DNA of 64,000 bases from Palsa-1392 sp963819975 (lineage in GTDB: Bacteria; Verrucomicrobiota; Verrucomicrobiia; Chthoniobacterales; UBA10450): contig CAWFYE010000002.1 of assembly GCA_963819975.1 (NCBI GenBank), forward strand, positions 446,190 through 510,189. The letters run 5' to 3'. Below the pieces are notes generated by a model. That model was not told the DNA's origin and did no database searches. It was given only the letters and a program-made list of their open reading frames with translations. The translations under genes were made by a program, and so were the position numbers. Below, one piece after another: positions 9,033-17,962 of the stretch. Position 1 is the first letter of the stretch. Each line of letters starts with the position of its first letter.

Positions 9033-9986
9033 TTAGCGGCGCGCGGCGACCGCTGCAATGCGTTTCTGATTTTCGAGCAGCGCGATAATTTCGGGGCTCG
9101 CTTCCTCGAGGCTCAACTGGCGTGCTGGTTGCGCTTCTGTGAGACGGAGGATATGGAAGCCGAGCCGGCTGCGGACGGGCTCACTGATCTGACCAGGCTG
9201 CATTCGCACGGCCGCGGCGAAGACCGCCGGCAACATGCGCGCCTCCGCGAAGTAGCCGAGATCGCCGTCCCGCCTTTTGGTCGCTTCGTCCTCGGAAAAT
9301 TCCGCGACCAGCGCCGGGAACGATTCGCCATTGGCGAGCCGTTTCGCGAGCTGCTCGATCAAAGCGCGCTGACGTTCGATCACCTCTTCGGGATAACCTT
9401 CCGGAGCGGCGAGGAAAAGGTGGCTTGCGCGCAGTCGCAACGGTTCCTGGAAATCCGATTGATGTTCGGCGTAATAGCGTCGCACCTCGGATTCGTTAGG
9501 CTGGAGCTGACCGGCGATTTGCTTTTCGAGCCAGGCGCGCTCGCGCTGGTTGTTCGTCACCTCGCGCTCCAGAGCGCGAGCGGTCAGGCCCGCCCCGCCG
9601 AGCGACCGCCGCCAGCTCTTTTCATCGCTAAACTGATCGCGCAGCAGCTGAGTCTCCCGCGCGACCGAGGCCGGATCGGCTGCTTCGCCGGAAGCGGCTG
9701 CGTGCACTTTTTCCTCCTCGATCAGTTTTTGGAGGGCGGCGCGCTTTTGTTCCGTGGCGGTCGCGGGTTCGATTTCCCGCGCGTCCGCCCCGACCGCAAA
9801 GAGTTCTGCCCGCCAGGCCCGCCCGACGTCATTCTCGTAAATTCCGCGTCGCCCGATCAGTGCCTGCAAATCGCCCCGGCTAACGGCATGGCCGATCCAC
9901 TTTCTGGCGGAAAAGCAGGTCGTCAGGTACTCCCCGGTCGCAATTCCGAGCCCGAGCGCGAGGAGGAGAAGAAGAACCAGCCTCAT
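9033..9986 (-). CDS. Membrane-anchored parvulin-type peptidyl-prolyl isomerase
   Basis: Extracytoplasmic folding factor of the SurA/PpiC type. A single N-terminal membrane helix (residues 2-20) is followed by a helical chaperone-like region. The parvulin domain spans about 170-290, with LRASHLFLAAPEG, FSEDEATKRRDGDLGYF and VRSRLGFHILRL. The start overlaps the stop of the upstream M28-family gene by ATGA (9983-9986), so the two are translationally coupled. SurA-like proteins assist outer-membrane protein maturation; the client here is unknown. Confidence 0.88.
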   Translation of the reverse strand: MRLVLLLLLALGLGIATGEYLTTCFSARKWIGHAVSRGDLQALIGRRGIYENDVGRAWRAELFAVGADAREIEPATATEQKRAALQKLIEEEKVHAAASGEAADPASVARETQLLRDQFSDEKSWRRSLGGAGLTARALEREVTNNQRERAWLEKQIAGQLQPNESEVRRYYAEHQSDFQEPLRLRASHLFLAAPEGYPEEVIERQRALIEQLAKRLANGESFPALVAEFSEDEATKRRDGDLGYFAEARMLPAVFAAAVRMQPGQISEPVRSRLGFHILRLTEAQPARQLSLEEASPEIIALLENQKRIAAVAARR

Positions 9987-10963
9987 TTGAAAGCTTCAGT
10001 CGCCAAATAATACAGGGTGACCGCGCCCACCTTCTGCAGGCTTTCCGCGCTCAGTTTGTCCATCGTGTCGCCGGCCGTATGCCAGGGCGGATACTCAAAA
10101 TCGATCAGATCAATCGTCGGGATGCCGACTGTGTTAAAAGGCGTGTGATCGTCGAGGATTTCGTCGTTGAAATAGGTGAAATTGTTGCGCACCTGGAGGG
10201 CGTTGGCGGCGGCGAAGATTCCCTGGGCCAGCTTGCCGGGGGAATCAGGCGGCAGGGTGATCGTCAGGTCGCGATCGCCGATCATGTCCCAGATGATTCC
10301 GCCCTCGTAGTATTGCGCTCGTCTCGCTTTCCGCGCCTTCTCGGCAAAAAAACGGCTTCCGTAAAGTCCGTCGGTTTTCGTGAAGCGCTCGTAAGCCTCC
10401 TCGCCATCGAAAAATATCAGCTCGATCCGCGCCGCCAGCTCTGGGTGAAGACCGAGCACTCGCCCCAGCTCGATGAGCGCTCCGCTGCTCGATCCGCCGT
10501 CGTTTGCCCCGACGAATCGGATCGAATCGAAGGTCTTCGTGTCGTAATGCGAGCCGACGAAAAAGAGTTTTTCGTTTTGCGGCTGATCCGGCCGGCGCGC
10601 GATCATGTTCACAAATTGGACCGTCCCGCGCGGCGTCTGCTCAGCGAATGGTTGATCGATGACCTGCCAACCTGTCGCTTCCAGTTGCGCGTGAATGTAG
10701 GCGCGTGCTTTCTTGCTCGCTTCCGATTCCGGCGGGCGCGGCCCGAGGTCGACCAGGTTCTGCACGTGACGGAGCGCGTTCGCGCCGGAAAATTCCTTCC
10801 AAGGCTCACCCGCATACGATTCGCCGGGACGGAGGAAGAAAAACAGACCAACAAAGAGAAGCGTAGCCGCGAGGAAGGCGTATCCGCCATAACGCGGCCA
10901 GTTAAAAACGGGTGGCTTCTTCCTGACCGACGGGCGGAGCGGTTGCTTCTTTTTTTTAGGCAT
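9983..10963 (-). CDS. M28-family metalloenzyme, glutaminyl-peptide cyclotransferase-like, membrane-anchored
   Basis: The protein has a basic cytoplasmic tip, one membrane helix (about 28-46) and an extracytoplasmic M28 domain. Zinc-site motifs match the glutaminyl cyclase branch: GSHYDTK, then Asp in VGANDGG, Glu pair in FFDGEEA, DDHTPF, and the C-terminal His in PPWHTAGDTMDKL. Such enzymes form N-terminal pyroglutamate or act as aminopeptidases. The sequence favours the cyclase branch without proving it. Its ATG lies inside the last codons of parB (8-base overlap), and its stop overlaps the ppiC-type gene. Confidence 0.87.
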   Translation of the reverse strand: MPKKKKQPLRPSVRKKPPVFNWPRYGGYAFLAATLLFVGLFFFLRPGESYAGEPWKEFSGANALRHVQNLVDLGPRPPESEASKKARAYIHAQLEATGWQVIDQPFAEQTPRGTVQFVNMIARRPDQPQNEKLFFVGSHYDTKTFDSIRFVGANDGGSSSGALIELGRVLGLHPELAARIELIFFDGEEAYERFTKTDGLYGSRFFAEKARKARRAQYYEGGIIWDMIGDRDLTITLPPDSPGKLAQGIFAAANALQVRNNFTYFNDEILDDHTPFNTVGIPTIDLIDFEYPPWHTAGDTMDKLSAESLQKVGAVTLYYLATEAFK

Positions 10964-11837
10964 CGGGCGGAAGGCCGAGCCGCGTCACGACTCGCTCGAG
11001 GTCGTCCGCGCCGTAATACTCGATCTCGATTCGACCCCGTTTTTCGCCGTGCTGAATGGTGACGTGGGTCGCGAGATATTGTTGCAGCCGGTTCTCTAGT
11101 TCGCTCACAGCGGCCGAATTTTCCGCCGCGGCGCGCTTGAGTCGCCTTGTGCCTCCATGTTTGCCGAGTTGGCGCGCGACCATGCGTTCGGTCGTGCGGA
11201 CGGTTGAGCTTTGCCGTAAAATTTTCTCGGCCAAAAGACGCTGTTCGTCGTGCGCTTTCAAACCGAGCAGTACCTTGGCATGCCCGACGGAGAGGAGATT
11301 CTGTACGACCCAGGTCTGGACCTGCGGATCGAGATCAAGCAGCCGCATCGCGTTCGCGACCGAGGCCCGGCTCTTCCCGACCTTCTCCGCGATATCTTCC
11401 TGGCGCATCCCAAATTCATTCGCGAGCCGCGCATAGGCCTGTGCTTCCTCGATCGGGTTGAGATCGGCCCGCTGCAGGTTTTCGATCAGGGCCAGCTCGA
11501 GGACTTCCAGGTCGGTCGCCTGCCTAACGATCGCGGGCGCTTCGTTCAGGCCCGCTTCCTTGGCCGCCCGCCAGCGCCGTTCGCCGGCGATGAGTTCAAA
11601 CCGGTTGTTCACCAGCCTAACGATCAGCGGCTGGATGATCCCGCGCTGTCGGATAGAATCGATCAACTCCTCGAGCGCTTCGCGGGCAAACTCCCGGCGT
11701 GGCTGGAGCGGACTGGGAACGATATTGACGAGGCTGATCTGCTGGACCCGCTCGCCGCTCTCCAGATCGGGAGAGCGCACGGAGGGTGAGGCACTGATCA
11801 GCGCGCCGAGACCTTTGCCAAGACCGGATTTTGCCAT
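10956..11837 (-). CDS. parB: Chromosome-partitioning protein ParB
   Basis: ParB is a CTP-dependent clamp that loads at parS and acts with ParA in chromosome segregation. The 293-residue protein starts with the conserved KSGLGKGLGALI segment. The CTP-binding core follows (PLQPRREF, GERRWRAAK, ENLQRADLNPIEEA), then the helix-turn-helix (MRQEDIAEKVGKSRASVANAMRLL) and a C-terminal dimer domain. No parA is adjacent: upstream is pqiC and downstream the QC-like gene. No canonical parS palindrome was noticed. Two copies of GCCTAACGA (11522 and 11615) lie in this gene. Confidence 0.95.
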   Translation of the reverse strand: MAKSGLGKGLGALISASPSVRSPDLESGERVQQISLVNIVPSPLQPRREFAREALEELIDSIRQRGIIQPLIVRLVNNRFELIAGERRWRAAKEAGLNEAPAIVRQATDLEVLELALIENLQRADLNPIEEAQAYARLANEFGMRQEDIAEKVGKSRASVANAMRLLDLDPQVQTWVVQNLLSVGHAKVLLGLKAHDEQRLLAEKILRQSSTVRTTERMVARQLGKHGGTRRLKRAAAENSAAVSELENRLQQYLATHVTIQHGEKRGRIEIEYYGADDLERVVTRLGLPPDA

Positions 11838-11889
11838 CGTGGGCTCAGGTTATCGGAGCGCGTTGCGCAACGCAAACCGGGTTTCAGCG

Positions 11890-12471
11890 TTAGTGGGGAA
11901 GCGATTGCGCGATGGCAGCGGCGCATTGCTCGAGCAGTCGGCCCTCGGCGGTGACGAGCGGGCCGTAGCCGTCGCCGACAATCTGCTCGTGAAAGACCGC
12001 GCTATGGCGGGAGAGAACTTCGCTGCTGCCGCCGCTCCGAATGCTCCAACTGAGATCGAGAATGGCGCCCTGGCCGCTGATGCCGTGGAATCGACGAATA
12101 TCGAGCGCGACCCGATAGCGCGGCTGGAAGCGTGGTTCCGACCCGCCCCGCACGTTGGCGGAACCGAGGAGCCGGCCCAGATCGGCCGCCACCGTCCGGC
12201 TGATGTTATCCCGCAGGGAGCCGATCCAGAGCGCGTCGGTCGGGACTTGGAATTCGTTAGGCCCAGTCGCGAAAACAACCTCCAAGCGGTCGAGATAGCT
12301 CGGGAGCGAGACTGGGCCGACCGCCACGCTCAGTCCCGCAGCGGAAGCGCCACCGCCGGTCGCGGCCGCGGTCGCGTCGAGCCGATAATAATTAGTGCCA
12401 CCTCCACCACAGGCCGTGAGCAGGACGAGGAGGGCGCCACAGAGGAAAGGACGGAGCTGGTTGCGCATCAT
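11890..12471 (-). CDS. pqiC: PqiC-type outer-membrane lipoprotein
   Basis: PqiC is the outer-membrane lipoprotein of the PqiABC lipid-transport bridge (ABC-transport auxiliary lipoprotein family, DUF330). The 193-residue product has a lipoprotein signal with lipobox LTAC, then NYYRL and VGPVSLPSYLDRLEVV, both typical of the family. It sits 11 bases after pqiB on the same strand, so the operon order A1-A2-B-C is kept. A GCCTAACGA copy (12254) lies within it. Confidence 0.9.
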   Translation of the reverse strand: MMRNQLRPFLCGALLVLLTACGGGGTNYYRLDATAAATGGGASAAGLSVAVGPVSLPSYLDRLEVVFATGPNEFQVPTDALWIGSLRDNISRTVAADLGRLLGSANVRGGSEPRFQPRYRVALDIRRFHGISGQGAILDLSWSIRSGGSSEVLSRHSAVFHEQIVGDGYGPLVTAEGRLLEQCAAAIAQSLPH

Positions 12472-12482
12472 AAGGCCGTTCG

Positions 12483-14045
12483 TTAGGGGGGCGATGAGCC
12501 CTTGGGCGGGGCGACTTTCCCTGGCTTCCCAAAGATGAGCGAGTTCGGTTTGCGTTCGATCGTGTTGGAGAGTTCGCGGATCGAGCGCAGCGTTTCGTCA
12601 AGCTGCTGCAGGGTTTCATTGAGCTTTTGGTAGAGCGGTCCGTTCTCGCCGTAGCCGCTTACCGTTTTGTCCAGCCCTGCCACCGTGGTTCTGATCGTCG
12701 CCAGAGTTTCGGTCGCTTCCTTGATCGTGGCTTCGAGCGGCAGGCCCTGCAATTTATCCAAAAGGTCGGAGGCCTTGTCGACCATCCCGGAAAGGCTCGA
12801 GCCGCCGACCGGCAGCACGCGATAGCCAGCGATTTCGGTCACACTACTGGCAGGGGCGTCTTTCTGGAAATCCATGTCCACGTACATCTGGCCGGTGAGG
12901 TAGCTCCCGATCTTGAGACTGGCGCGCAAGCCGTTCTGGACCGCCTGGGCGATGAACTGCTCGGCCGGTTCCGTGCTTTCCGTCGGCAAGTTGGTGATGA
13001 GGCCGGGATCGATTTGGATCAGAACCGGGACCCGGCGCTCAGGATCGTTAGGCAAATACTTGAAGGAAACGCCGATGACCGTCCCAATGCGCACGCCGCG
13101 AAAGTCGACTGGTGCCTCGTCGCTCAACCCGCGCACGCTGTCGGAAAACAGGAGGAGGTAGGGCAAGCTATTTTGCATCTCGAATTTCTTTGTGTCTGCT
13201 TGGTTGTCGTAGAGCAGGAAGGTGGCGCCATCAGCTACCGCGGGCGCGTCGGCCGCGCCGGGGAGCTGATCGAAAGTGATGCCACCGAGAAGCAGGCTTT
13301 CGACCGAGCCGGTGTGGAGTTGCAGCCCGTCCGCTCCGAGCGAGACGTCGATCCCGCTGGCGTTCCAAAACTTTGTGTTTTTGCGCACGAGCGGGGCGAA
13401 CTCCTTAAAGATAAACGCGCCAAATTCGACCTTGCCGCTCTCGGGGTGGAAAATGCGGGTCTCGATTCTACCGGCGCCGAGTCCTTTGTAGAGAATCGGT
13501 GCGCCCGGTCCGATGCTGCCGGCTTCATCGGTGGAAAGGGTAACGTGCAAACCGGGCACGCCTTTCGGGGTGACCGGTGGATTTTCCAAGCCGACGTATT
13601 CGCGGCGCGCTTCGTCGGAGATACCGGGCTCGAGTTCGATGTAACTGCCGGAGAAAATCGTGCTCAACCCTGAGATGCCGGCCGCTCCGCCGTAGCGCGG
13701 ACGCACGACCCAGATCTGGGCATCTTTGGTCAGGAGATCAGTCGCTTCGCTCGTCATCTGCATCGTGACGATGACGCCCTTTAGGTCCTTCGTTAGGCGA
13801 ACTTTTTTTACCGTGCCGATGTTGACGTTCCGGCAGAGCGCCGGTGTCTTGCTCTCGACAATTCCTTCTGCGGTTTCGAAGCGGACCGTGATCTCCGGAC
13901 CGAGCGCGGCATAATATTTCCAGGCCAACCAGAGACCGAGCGCGGCGGCGATGATCGGGATGATCCAGATCGGCGAGAGGCGGCGCCCCTTTTTTACGAC
14001 CGGTCGCAGGGAAGGTGGCGGCGCGGATGAAGGAGTGTCTGGCAT
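12483..14045 (-). CDS. pqiB: PqiB, MCE-domain periplasm-spanning lipid transport protein
   Basis: PqiB forms a hexameric stack of MCE rings and a coiled-coil tube between inner and outer membranes. From the ATG at 14045 the protein has one N-terminal helix (about residues 26-43). Three MCE-like blocks begin near ITVRFETAEGI, GLHVTLSTDEAGSIGPGAPILYKG and PYLLLFSDSVRGLSDEAPVDFRGVRIG. A C-terminal helical segment spans about 430-500. The start lies two bases after the TGA of pqiA2. Its TAA stop sits inside a TCGTTAGG motif copy at 12480. An in-frame ATG at 14099 overlaps pqiA2 and is rejected. Confidence 0.92.
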   Translation of the reverse strand: MPDTPSSAPPPSLRPVVKKGRRLSPIWIIPIIAAALGLWLAWKYYAALGPEITVRFETAEGIVESKTPALCRNVNIGTVKKVRLTKDLKGVIVTMQMTSEATDLLTKDAQIWVVRPRYGGAAGISGLSTIFSGSYIELEPGISDEARREYVGLENPPVTPKGVPGLHVTLSTDEAGSIGPGAPILYKGLGAGRIETRIFHPESGKVEFGAFIFKEFAPLVRKNTKFWNASGIDVSLGADGLQLHTGSVESLLLGGITFDQLPGAADAPAVADGATFLLYDNQADTKKFEMQNSLPYLLLFSDSVRGLSDEAPVDFRGVRIGTVIGVSFKYLPNDPERRVPVLIQIDPGLITNLPTESTEPAEQFIAQAVQNGLRASLKIGSYLTGQMYVDMDFQKDAPASSVTEIAGYRVLPVGGSSLSGMVDKASDLLDKLQGLPLEATIKEATETLATIRTTVAGLDKTVSGYGENGPLYQKLNETLQQLDETLRSIRELSNTIERKPNSLIFGKPGKVAPPKGSSPP

Positions 14046-14047
14046 GA

Positions 14048-14686
14048 TCAGAGCGGCGGTGAACTTTCGGGCGGCGGTTGCGCTGCCGCGGCATCCCAAA
14101 TCAGGCGCGGATCAAAACTCATGGCGGCGAACATCGTCAGAATAACGACCGCGGCAAAGGAAAGAGCGCCCGCCCCGGGATGAATGGAAATGGTGGAACC
14201 AAGCTGCACCACTCCCACGAGAATGGCCACGACGAAGATATCGACCATCGACCAGCGCCCAACAAATTCTGTGATCCGGTAGAGCCGCGTCATAACACGC
14301 GGCCGGCGCCCGGAGCGAGAGGCCAGACAAAGGGTGGAGATTGCGATGATCTTCAAGACGGGAATCATCACACTGGCGCCAAAAATGATGACCGCGACCG
14401 GATAATCCCCGTGCTGCCAAAACTCGATCACGCCCCCCAGGATGGTGTTTTGCTGGTCGCCGGCGATCGATTCCACCCGCAGGACCGGCAACATATTGGC
14501 CGGGAAATAAAGCATGATCGCGGCGAACATGAGCGCCCAGGTCCGCTGGATGCTCTCGCGCAGGCGAAGATGGAGCCGGCTGGAACAACGCGGGCAACGT
14601 TCCTCGCTCACCGGGGTGGCGAGGTAACAAACATGGCAAAGCGCCAGCCCGCGCGCCGCTGCGGAATCGGGAGCGAACTCGTTCAT
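14048..14686 (-). CDS. pqiA: PqiA-domain inner-membrane protein, second half of a split PqiA
   Basis: The protein begins with a CHVCYLATPVSEERCPRC zinc ribbon, followed by four membrane helices with the PqiA hallmark ANMLPVLRVESI and a GRWSMVDIFVVAILVGVVQLG segment. Enterobacterial PqiA is one protein of about 420 residues with two such domains. Here each domain is a separate gene of about 210 residues. The two genes overlap by 4 bases (14683-14686), so they are coupled and probably work as a heterodimer. Confidence 0.9.
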   Translation of the reverse strand: MNEFAPDSAAARGLALCHVCYLATPVSEERCPRCSSRLHLRLRESIQRTWALMFAAIMLYFPANMLPVLRVESIAGDQQNTILGGVIEFWQHGDYPVAVIIFGASVMIPVLKIIAISTLCLASRSGRRPRVMTRLYRITEFVGRWSMVDIFVVAILVGVVQLGSTISIHPGAGALSFAAVVILTMFAAMSFDPRLIWDAAAAQPPPESSPPL

Positions 14687-15330
14687 GCGTCAGGCGTTTC
14701 CAGTCGGGCCCAAAGTTCGCGGGGATGAATCGAGGCGAGCGCCGCCGTTAGGCAAATAATCAGGGCGACGAAGGCCCAGAACGAAGTCCCCAGCGTGAGG
14801 GTGGCGAGCTTCCCGAGCTTGAGCAGACTAACGAGCGCGCCAAGGAGGAAAACCTCGATCATGTTCCAGCGACGCGCCCAGAGGACGGAGCGACAAATCG
14901 GAATTGCGCCCGGCAAGCGCCGGCACCAGAACAAGGGCAGCAGCAGGTAAAGCAAGCCGCCGATGAGCATCGAGGGCGCACCGAGGATGAAGAAAGAAAC
15001 CGCCCCGGCCAGATATGGATAGCCCTGCGCCTCCAAACCCGAGGCACTTTGCCAGAGTCGCATCTGGCTGTAGCGATAGCCGGCCTCGAGCGTCATGAAG
15101 GGGAAGGCGTTTGCAACGATGAAAAGGAACGCGGAAGCGAAGACGAAAGCGGCCGTGCGATTTAGCGAATTGCGCGGGTTGCTCAGGAGCGGCGCGAGGC
15201 AACGCGGACAGACCGCCTTTTCGCCCTCCTCCAAAGTGGGCATCTCGAGGATCGCGTCGCAATCGGGGCAAACCAGGCGCTGCTTAGAATGAGACGGATG
15301 CACCGGTGGAATTACGACAAGAGGGCGCAT
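14683..15330 (-). CDS. pqiA: PqiA-domain inner-membrane protein, first half of a split PqiA
   Basis: First gene of the pqi operon. The ATG at 15330 gives about 215 residues with a zinc ribbon (CPDCDAILEMPTLEEGEKAVCPRC). Four helices follow with FIVANAFPFMTLEAG and the PqiA-type RRWNMIEVFLLGALVSLLKLG. The open frame reaches back to 15513, but that part overlaps the divergent mqnD leader and lacks family character. The 118 bases between 15330 and the mqnD start at 15449 must hold both divergent promoters; no strong consensus was seen there. Confidence 0.88.
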   Translation of the reverse strand: MRPLVVIPPVHPSHSKQRLVCPDCDAILEMPTLEEGEKAVCPRCLAPLLSNPRNSLNRTAAFVFASAFLFIVANAFPFMTLEAGYRYSQMRLWQSASGLEAQGYPYLAGAVSFFILGAPSMLIGGLLYLLLPLFWCRRLPGAIPICRSVLWARRWNMIEVFLLGALVSLLKLGKLATLTLGTSFWAFVALIICLTAALASIHPRELWARLETPDA

Positions 15331-15448
15331 TACGCAAAGCCTCCGCCGCGTCGAGTTGCAGCCGGGGGGAATGACTCCGGCGAGTGCACTTCTCCGGAGA
15401 AGAAGCCTCGATTGCACCGCACAACCGCACCGCTTAGCGTCACCGCTT

Positions 15449-16321
15449 ATGTCGGCTACAGGCGCGCGCGTTTTCACTCTCGGGCATTCACCCGATCCGG
15501 ATGATGCCTTCATGTTTTACGCCATGGCTGAGCACAAGATCGACCTGCGCGGCTACGAATTTGAACATCGCCTCGAAGATATCCAAACCCTGAACGAGCG
15601 GGCCATGCGCGGCGAACTCGACATCTCCGCCATCTCGATCCACGCCTACGCCTACGTGAGCGATCGTTATGCGCTCCTCTCCTGCGGCGCGAGCATGGGC
15701 GACGGCTACGGCCCGATGCTGGTCGCGACCGACCCGGAGGCGCCGACGGCCACTGCGCCTGACGAATTGCGGGAATGGCTTCGCGGCCGGCTGATCGCGA
15801 TCCCGGGCAAAATGACGAGCGCTTACCTTGCCCTTCAGCTTTACCTCGGCGATTTCGAGCATGTCGTCGTGCCCTTCGATCAGATCTTCGACGCCGTGAA
15901 AAGCGGGCGCGCCGCGGTCGGGCTCATTATTCACGAGGGCCAACTCACCTACGCGACGGCCGGTTTCCGGAAATTGCTCGACCTCGGCGAATGGTGGAAG
16001 AACAAGACGAGCCTCCCGTTGCCGTTAGGCGGAAACGTTCTCCGCAAAGGCCTCGCTCCCGAGGTGCAGCGCGATCTTTCCAAGATCATCCGCCTGAGCA
16101 TCGACTACGGCCTGGCCCATCGCGAAGCAGCCGTGCGCCATTCGCTCCCCTACGCGCGCGACATGGATGCGGCGCTCGCAGGAGAATTTATCGGGATGTA
16201 CGTGAACGATTACACGCGCGATTACGGCGAGAGCGGACGGCAGGCAATTCGCGAATTTCTCCGGGAGGGAAGCGAACGCGGCTATGTCCCGGCGGCTCCC
16301 GAGCTGGAGTTCGTCGCCTGA
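15449..16321 (+). CDS. mqnD: 1,4-dihydroxy-6-naphthoate synthase-like (MqnD), futalosine menaquinone pathway
   Basis: Member of the MqnA/MqnD family. MqnD converts cyclic dehypoxanthinyl futalosine to 1,4-dihydroxy-6-naphthoate in menaquinone synthesis. The N-terminus carries FTLGHSPDPDDAFMFYAM, the family's substrate-binding start. Further on are IAIPGKMTSAYLALQLY and VGLIIHEGQLTYA. The ATG at 15449 puts this motif at residue 10; the earlier ATG at 15356 adds a basic stretch with no family match. The product is 290 residues. A link to MqnA rather than MqnD cannot be fully excluded by eye. No other mqn genes are in the window. Confidence 0.85.
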   Translation: MSATGARVFTLGHSPDPDDAFMFYAMAEHKIDLRGYEFEHRLEDIQTLNERAMRGELDISAISIHAYAYVSDRYALLSCGASMGDGYGPMLVATDPEAPTATAPDELREWLRGRLIAIPGKMTSAYLALQLYLGDFEHVVVPFDQIFDAVKSGRAAVGLIIHEGQLTYATAGFRKLLDLGEWWKNKTSLPLPLGGNVLRKGLAPEVQRDLSKIIRLSIDYGLAHREAAVRHSLPYARDMDAALAGEFIGMYVNDYTRDYGESGRQAIREFLREGSERGYVPAAPELEFVA

Positions 16322-16336
16322 CGACGGCTCGTCAGG
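16317..16336. terminator. Short hairpin over the ends of two convergent genes
   Basis: A perfect 8-bp stem (CCTGACGA with its complement) and a 4-base loop cover the stop codon of mqnD (16319-16321) and that of the convergent small membrane gene (16332-16334). It may terminate both transcripts. No U tract follows. Confidence 0.4.
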
Positions 16337-16517
16337 GCTTGGCCTCGTCTTTTTTCTTTGCCGGATGGGCGGCTTCCTGGACGAAGTTGGTGACCCGGCT
16401 GAATTCCTTTTGTAAGCCGGGGACGAAGTCGTTTGGCCCGTACTCAAAAAGCACGACAAAGCAGAAAGTGAAGAACACAAAAAGCGCGAACCAAAAGAGC
16501 GTGCGGAGTAGACCCAC
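16332..16517 (-). CDS. Small single-span membrane protein, unknown function
   Basis: A 61-residue product with one N-terminal hydrophobic helix (LLRTLFWFALFVFFTFCFVVLF), a short amphipathic middle and a charged lysine-rich tail (PAKKKDEAKP). The frame is closed, starts with ATG and ends in the shared hairpin with mqnD. No family is recognised. Such small proteins can be membrane-complex subunits, but nothing here shows a partner. Confidence 0.6.
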   Translation of the reverse strand: MGLLRTLFWFALFVFFTFCFVVLFEYGPNDFVPGLQKEFSRVTNFVQEAAHPAKKKDEAKP

Positions 16518-16771
16518 GGGCGGAGGTTAGCTGATTGGTTCTCTGCGGTCAACGACTGGAACACGACCTTTCCGGACGCCGTAGCGCTGTGCGCGGTGTA
16601 GCGGCGGGCGTGTCGCTCGCTGGGCTGCACCTCGTGTTGCTGTATCGTTGTAGCCTCGTTTTGCTGCTGGGCGAATCTCCCTAGGCGGCCGACACGGCCG
16701 CCGCTACACCTGCTGCGCGGAGAAGGCGTCTCCAAGTTCGCCAGGGCGCTTGACCCATGCTTCGGTAGCGC

Positions 16772-17962
16772 ATGCGCGTGCCCTTGCTCGACCTGAGCGA
16801 ACAATATCGGCTCCTCGCGGAACCGATCCGCCAGGAGCTGGACGAAATCCTGCGCACCCAAAGTTTCATCCTCGGCCCGAAGGTGGAGGAATTTGAGCGC
16901 GCCCTCGCCGATTATTGCGGGGTCAAACACGCGATCGGTGTTTCCTCGGGGACGGACGCGCTCCTCGATATCCTGATGGCGCTGGAGATCGGCCCTAACG
17001 ACGCCGTCATCACTACCGCCTACACCTTCTTTGCGACCGCCGGTTGCATCACGCGAGTAGGTGCGACTCCGATTTTTGTCGATATCGACCCGGTCACGTT
17101 CAACATCTCGCCGGCTGCTATCACTGCGTTTCTTGAACGCTGTCAGCGCAATGCCGAAGGCCAGTGGATCGATGGCGCCGGTCACACCGTGAGCGCGATC
17201 GTGCCGGTGCATCTCTTCGGTTTGTGCTGCGAAATGGATGCGATCAATAAGATCGCGGCCGCTTATTCGCTCACAGTGATCGAAGATGCGGCCCAAGCGA
17301 TCGGAGCCGAATACGCGCCCAAAGAAGGTCGCGCGCGGCAGGCCGGAACGATGAGCGCGGCCGGCTGTTTCAGTTTTTATCCTTCAAAGAATCTCGGAGC
17401 GGCCGGCGACGCCGGCGCCATCGTGACCGATGACGAAGAGCTGGCTGAGCGCTTCCGCATTTATTGTCAGCACGGGATGGAGCCGCGATATTTTCATCAT
17501 GTGGTGGGCGGCAATTTCCGGCTCGATGCGATCCAGGCTGCCATTTTAAAGGTCAAGCTGCCGTACCTGAACGATTGGTCGGCGGCGCGCCGCAAAGTGG
17601 CGGATGTCTATCGCGAGGAATTCCGGGATCGCGGCCTCACCAACCAGGTGACGCTCCCGGCCGAGACCTACCGGGAGCGTGGTCTGACGAACCATCATAT
17701 TTATCACCAATATGTCATCCGCACTCCGCGCCGGGAGGCGGTGCAAAAACATCTCACCGCGCGTCGTATCGGGACGGCCATTTATTATCCGCTCGGGTTG
17801 CACGAGCAGAAATGCTTCGAACCGCTCGGTTATGCGGCCGGCGATCTTCCCGAGACGGAACGGGCCGCGCGCGAGACGCTTGCTTTGCCGATGTATCCGG
17901 AGCTGACTCGCGAAATGCAGCAAGAAGTCGTGGGAGCGATCGCGGAGGTGCTGGCGCCGTGA
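16772..17962 (+). CDS. DegT/DnrJ/EryC1-family PLP sugar aminotransferase
   Basis: Catalyses PLP-dependent transamination of a nucleotide keto-sugar, or acts as a related dehydratase. The 396-residue protein shows GVSSGTDALLDILMALEIGPNDAVITTAYTFFAT-type residues at 56-90, the PLP-ring Asp in VIEDAAQAIGAEY (about 169-181), and the Schiff-base lysine Lys206 in SFYPSKNLGAAGDAG. The end overlaps the next gene by GTGA. No other sugar-nucleotide genes are adjacent, so the substrate is open. Confidence 0.9.
   Translation: MRVPLLDLSEQYRLLAEPIRQELDEILRTQSFILGPKVEEFERALADYCGVKHAIGVSSGTDALLDILMALEIGPNDAVITTAYTFFATAGCITRVGATPIFVDIDPVTFNISPAAITAFLERCQRNAEGQWIDGAGHTVSAIVPVHLFGLCCEMDAINKIAAAYSLTVIEDAAQAIGAEYAPKEGRARQAGTMSAAGCFSFYPSKNLGAAGDAGAIVTDDEELAERFRIYCQHGMEPRYFHHVVGGNFRLDAIQAAILKVKLPYLNDWSAARRKVADVYREEFRDRGLTNQVTLPAETYRERGLTNHHIYHQYVIRTPRREAVQKHLTARRIGTAIYYPLGLHEQKCFEPLGYAAGDLPETERAARETLALPMYPELTREMQQEVVGAIAEVLAP

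Noticed and set aside
16025..17296. Minus-strand frame of 423 codons
   Set aside because: It spans the ends of mqnD and the DegT gene on the other strand and the small membrane gene; no motifs.
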